A stretch of 39,635 nt of DNA from Oscillospiraceae bacterium (GTDB taxonomy: Bacteria > Bacillota > Clostridia > Oscillospirales > JAAYXM01). The stretch is from positions 1-39,635 of the forward strand of contig JAFQSU010000066.1 of the NCBI GenBank assembly GCA_017409405.1. Direction: 5' to 3'. The notes beneath the pieces were generated by a model. The model searched no databases. It was not told the DNA's origin and saw only the letters and a program-made list of their open reading frames with translations. Position numbers and translations under genes: made by a program. Of the stretch, positions 39,503 to 39,635 are shown in pieces (within the stretch, counting starts at the first letter, position 1; each line of letters opens with the position of its first letter).

Positions 39503-39635
39503 GTTTGTCAATGATGTGTTACACATTAGGGAACGCGAACAAGACGTGCTTAGGTGAGCGCCAATTGAGTGGGCGCATAGGGAAATTGTTGTATTGACGT
39601 TGACGAACAGCCAATTGCTTTTTGAAATCATCGAA
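39498..39635 (-). mobile_element. 3' end of an insertion sequence (right copy, inverted)
   Basis: Exact reverse complement of 4-141. Its inner edge at 39498 interrupts the membrane-protein gene ending at 39502. The remaining IS lies beyond the window end. Confidence 0.85.
39519..39635 (-). CDS. Transposase, C-terminal fragment (partial)
   Basis: The minus-strand frame enters from the window's right edge (FDDFKKQL...) and ends with TAA at 39519-39521. It encodes the same 38 residues as the left copy. The identity of both copies over their full visible length suggests recent transposition. Confidence 0.75.
   Translation of the reverse strand, partial: FDDFKKQLAVRQRQYNNFPMRPLNWRSPKHVLFAFPNV

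Noticed and set aside
1..39635. The whole window as a composite transposon flanked by two inverted IS copies.
   Set aside because: The interior is mostly housekeeping genes (mreB, rplM-rpsI, infC operon, pgi, ppdK); an assembly break at multicopy IS elements is far simpler.

Overview
The window looks like one contig from a low-to-mid GC, anaerobic gut-type member of the Clostridia (probably Oscillospiraceae-like; this is inference). Support comes from Firmicutes gene content (cdaA-cdaR, recD2, DUF1292, DUF5685, DacF-type carboxypeptidase, L20-leader/infC-rpmI-rplT, 6S RNA upstream of tcdA), strong GGAGG-type ribosome sites with some GTG/TTG starts, fermentative enzymes (L-lactate dehydrogenase, pyruvate phosphate dikinase), and intergenic repeats of a kind seen in gut Firmicutes. 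Both ends of the window are the same 138-bp sequence in inverted orientation. It is the 3' end of an insertion sequence (transposase C-terminus plus terminal repeat), so the contig most likely broke at two IS copies.

Layout. 1-4.9 kb: IS end, small-multidrug-export family membrane protein, RecD2 helicase, ComF-like phosphoribosyltransferase, MreB. 4.9-7.7 kb: a single-chain MmeI-like restriction-modification protein. 7.7-8.06 kb and 10.1-10.45 kb: two copies of a 257-bp non-autonomous mobile element, each bracketed by its own locus-specific palindrome; between them lie pgi and a small conserved P-loop protein. 10.4-13.8 kb (minus strand): HAD phosphatase, ArsC-like protein, sugar-phosphate isomerase, then rplM-rpsI with a structured leader. 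13.9-15.9 kb: TtcA-like protein, TcdA, a likely 6S RNA, DUF1292 protein. 16-18.4 kb: L20-type leader, infC (apparently starting at AUC), rpmI, rplT, ldh.

18.4-26 kb is an accessory region full of repeats. Small membrane or anchored proteins are each preceded by related leader sequences. In the middle sits the most interesting locus: a creatininase-family enzyme, an 857-residue protein with two TIR-like domains, Sel1-like repeats and eleven 42-residue TPRs, and, 12 bases further on, a two-TM protein with Rossmann-like domains and a C-terminal RyR (ryanodine-receptor) domain. TIR domains of this type can turn NAD+ into ADP-ribose-type signals, and animal ryanodine receptors are linked to cyclic ADP-ribose, so a TIR-signal/RyR-membrane-effector pair is a testable hypothesis.

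26-30 kb: MFS transporter, AAC(3)-like acetyltransferase, YgjV-like protein, TIGR04076-like protein, radical SAM activase-like protein. 30-33.8 kb (minus strand): pyruvate phosphate dikinase and a D-Ala-D-Ala carboxypeptidase. 34-39.5 kb: DUF3343 protein with a cysteine-desulfurase-like enzyme, cdaA-cdaR (c-di-AMP synthesis), DUF5685 protein, a J-domain protein with a cysteine-rich tail, and a membrane protein whose 3' end runs into the right-hand IS.

No tRNA, rRNA or CRISPR array was seen.
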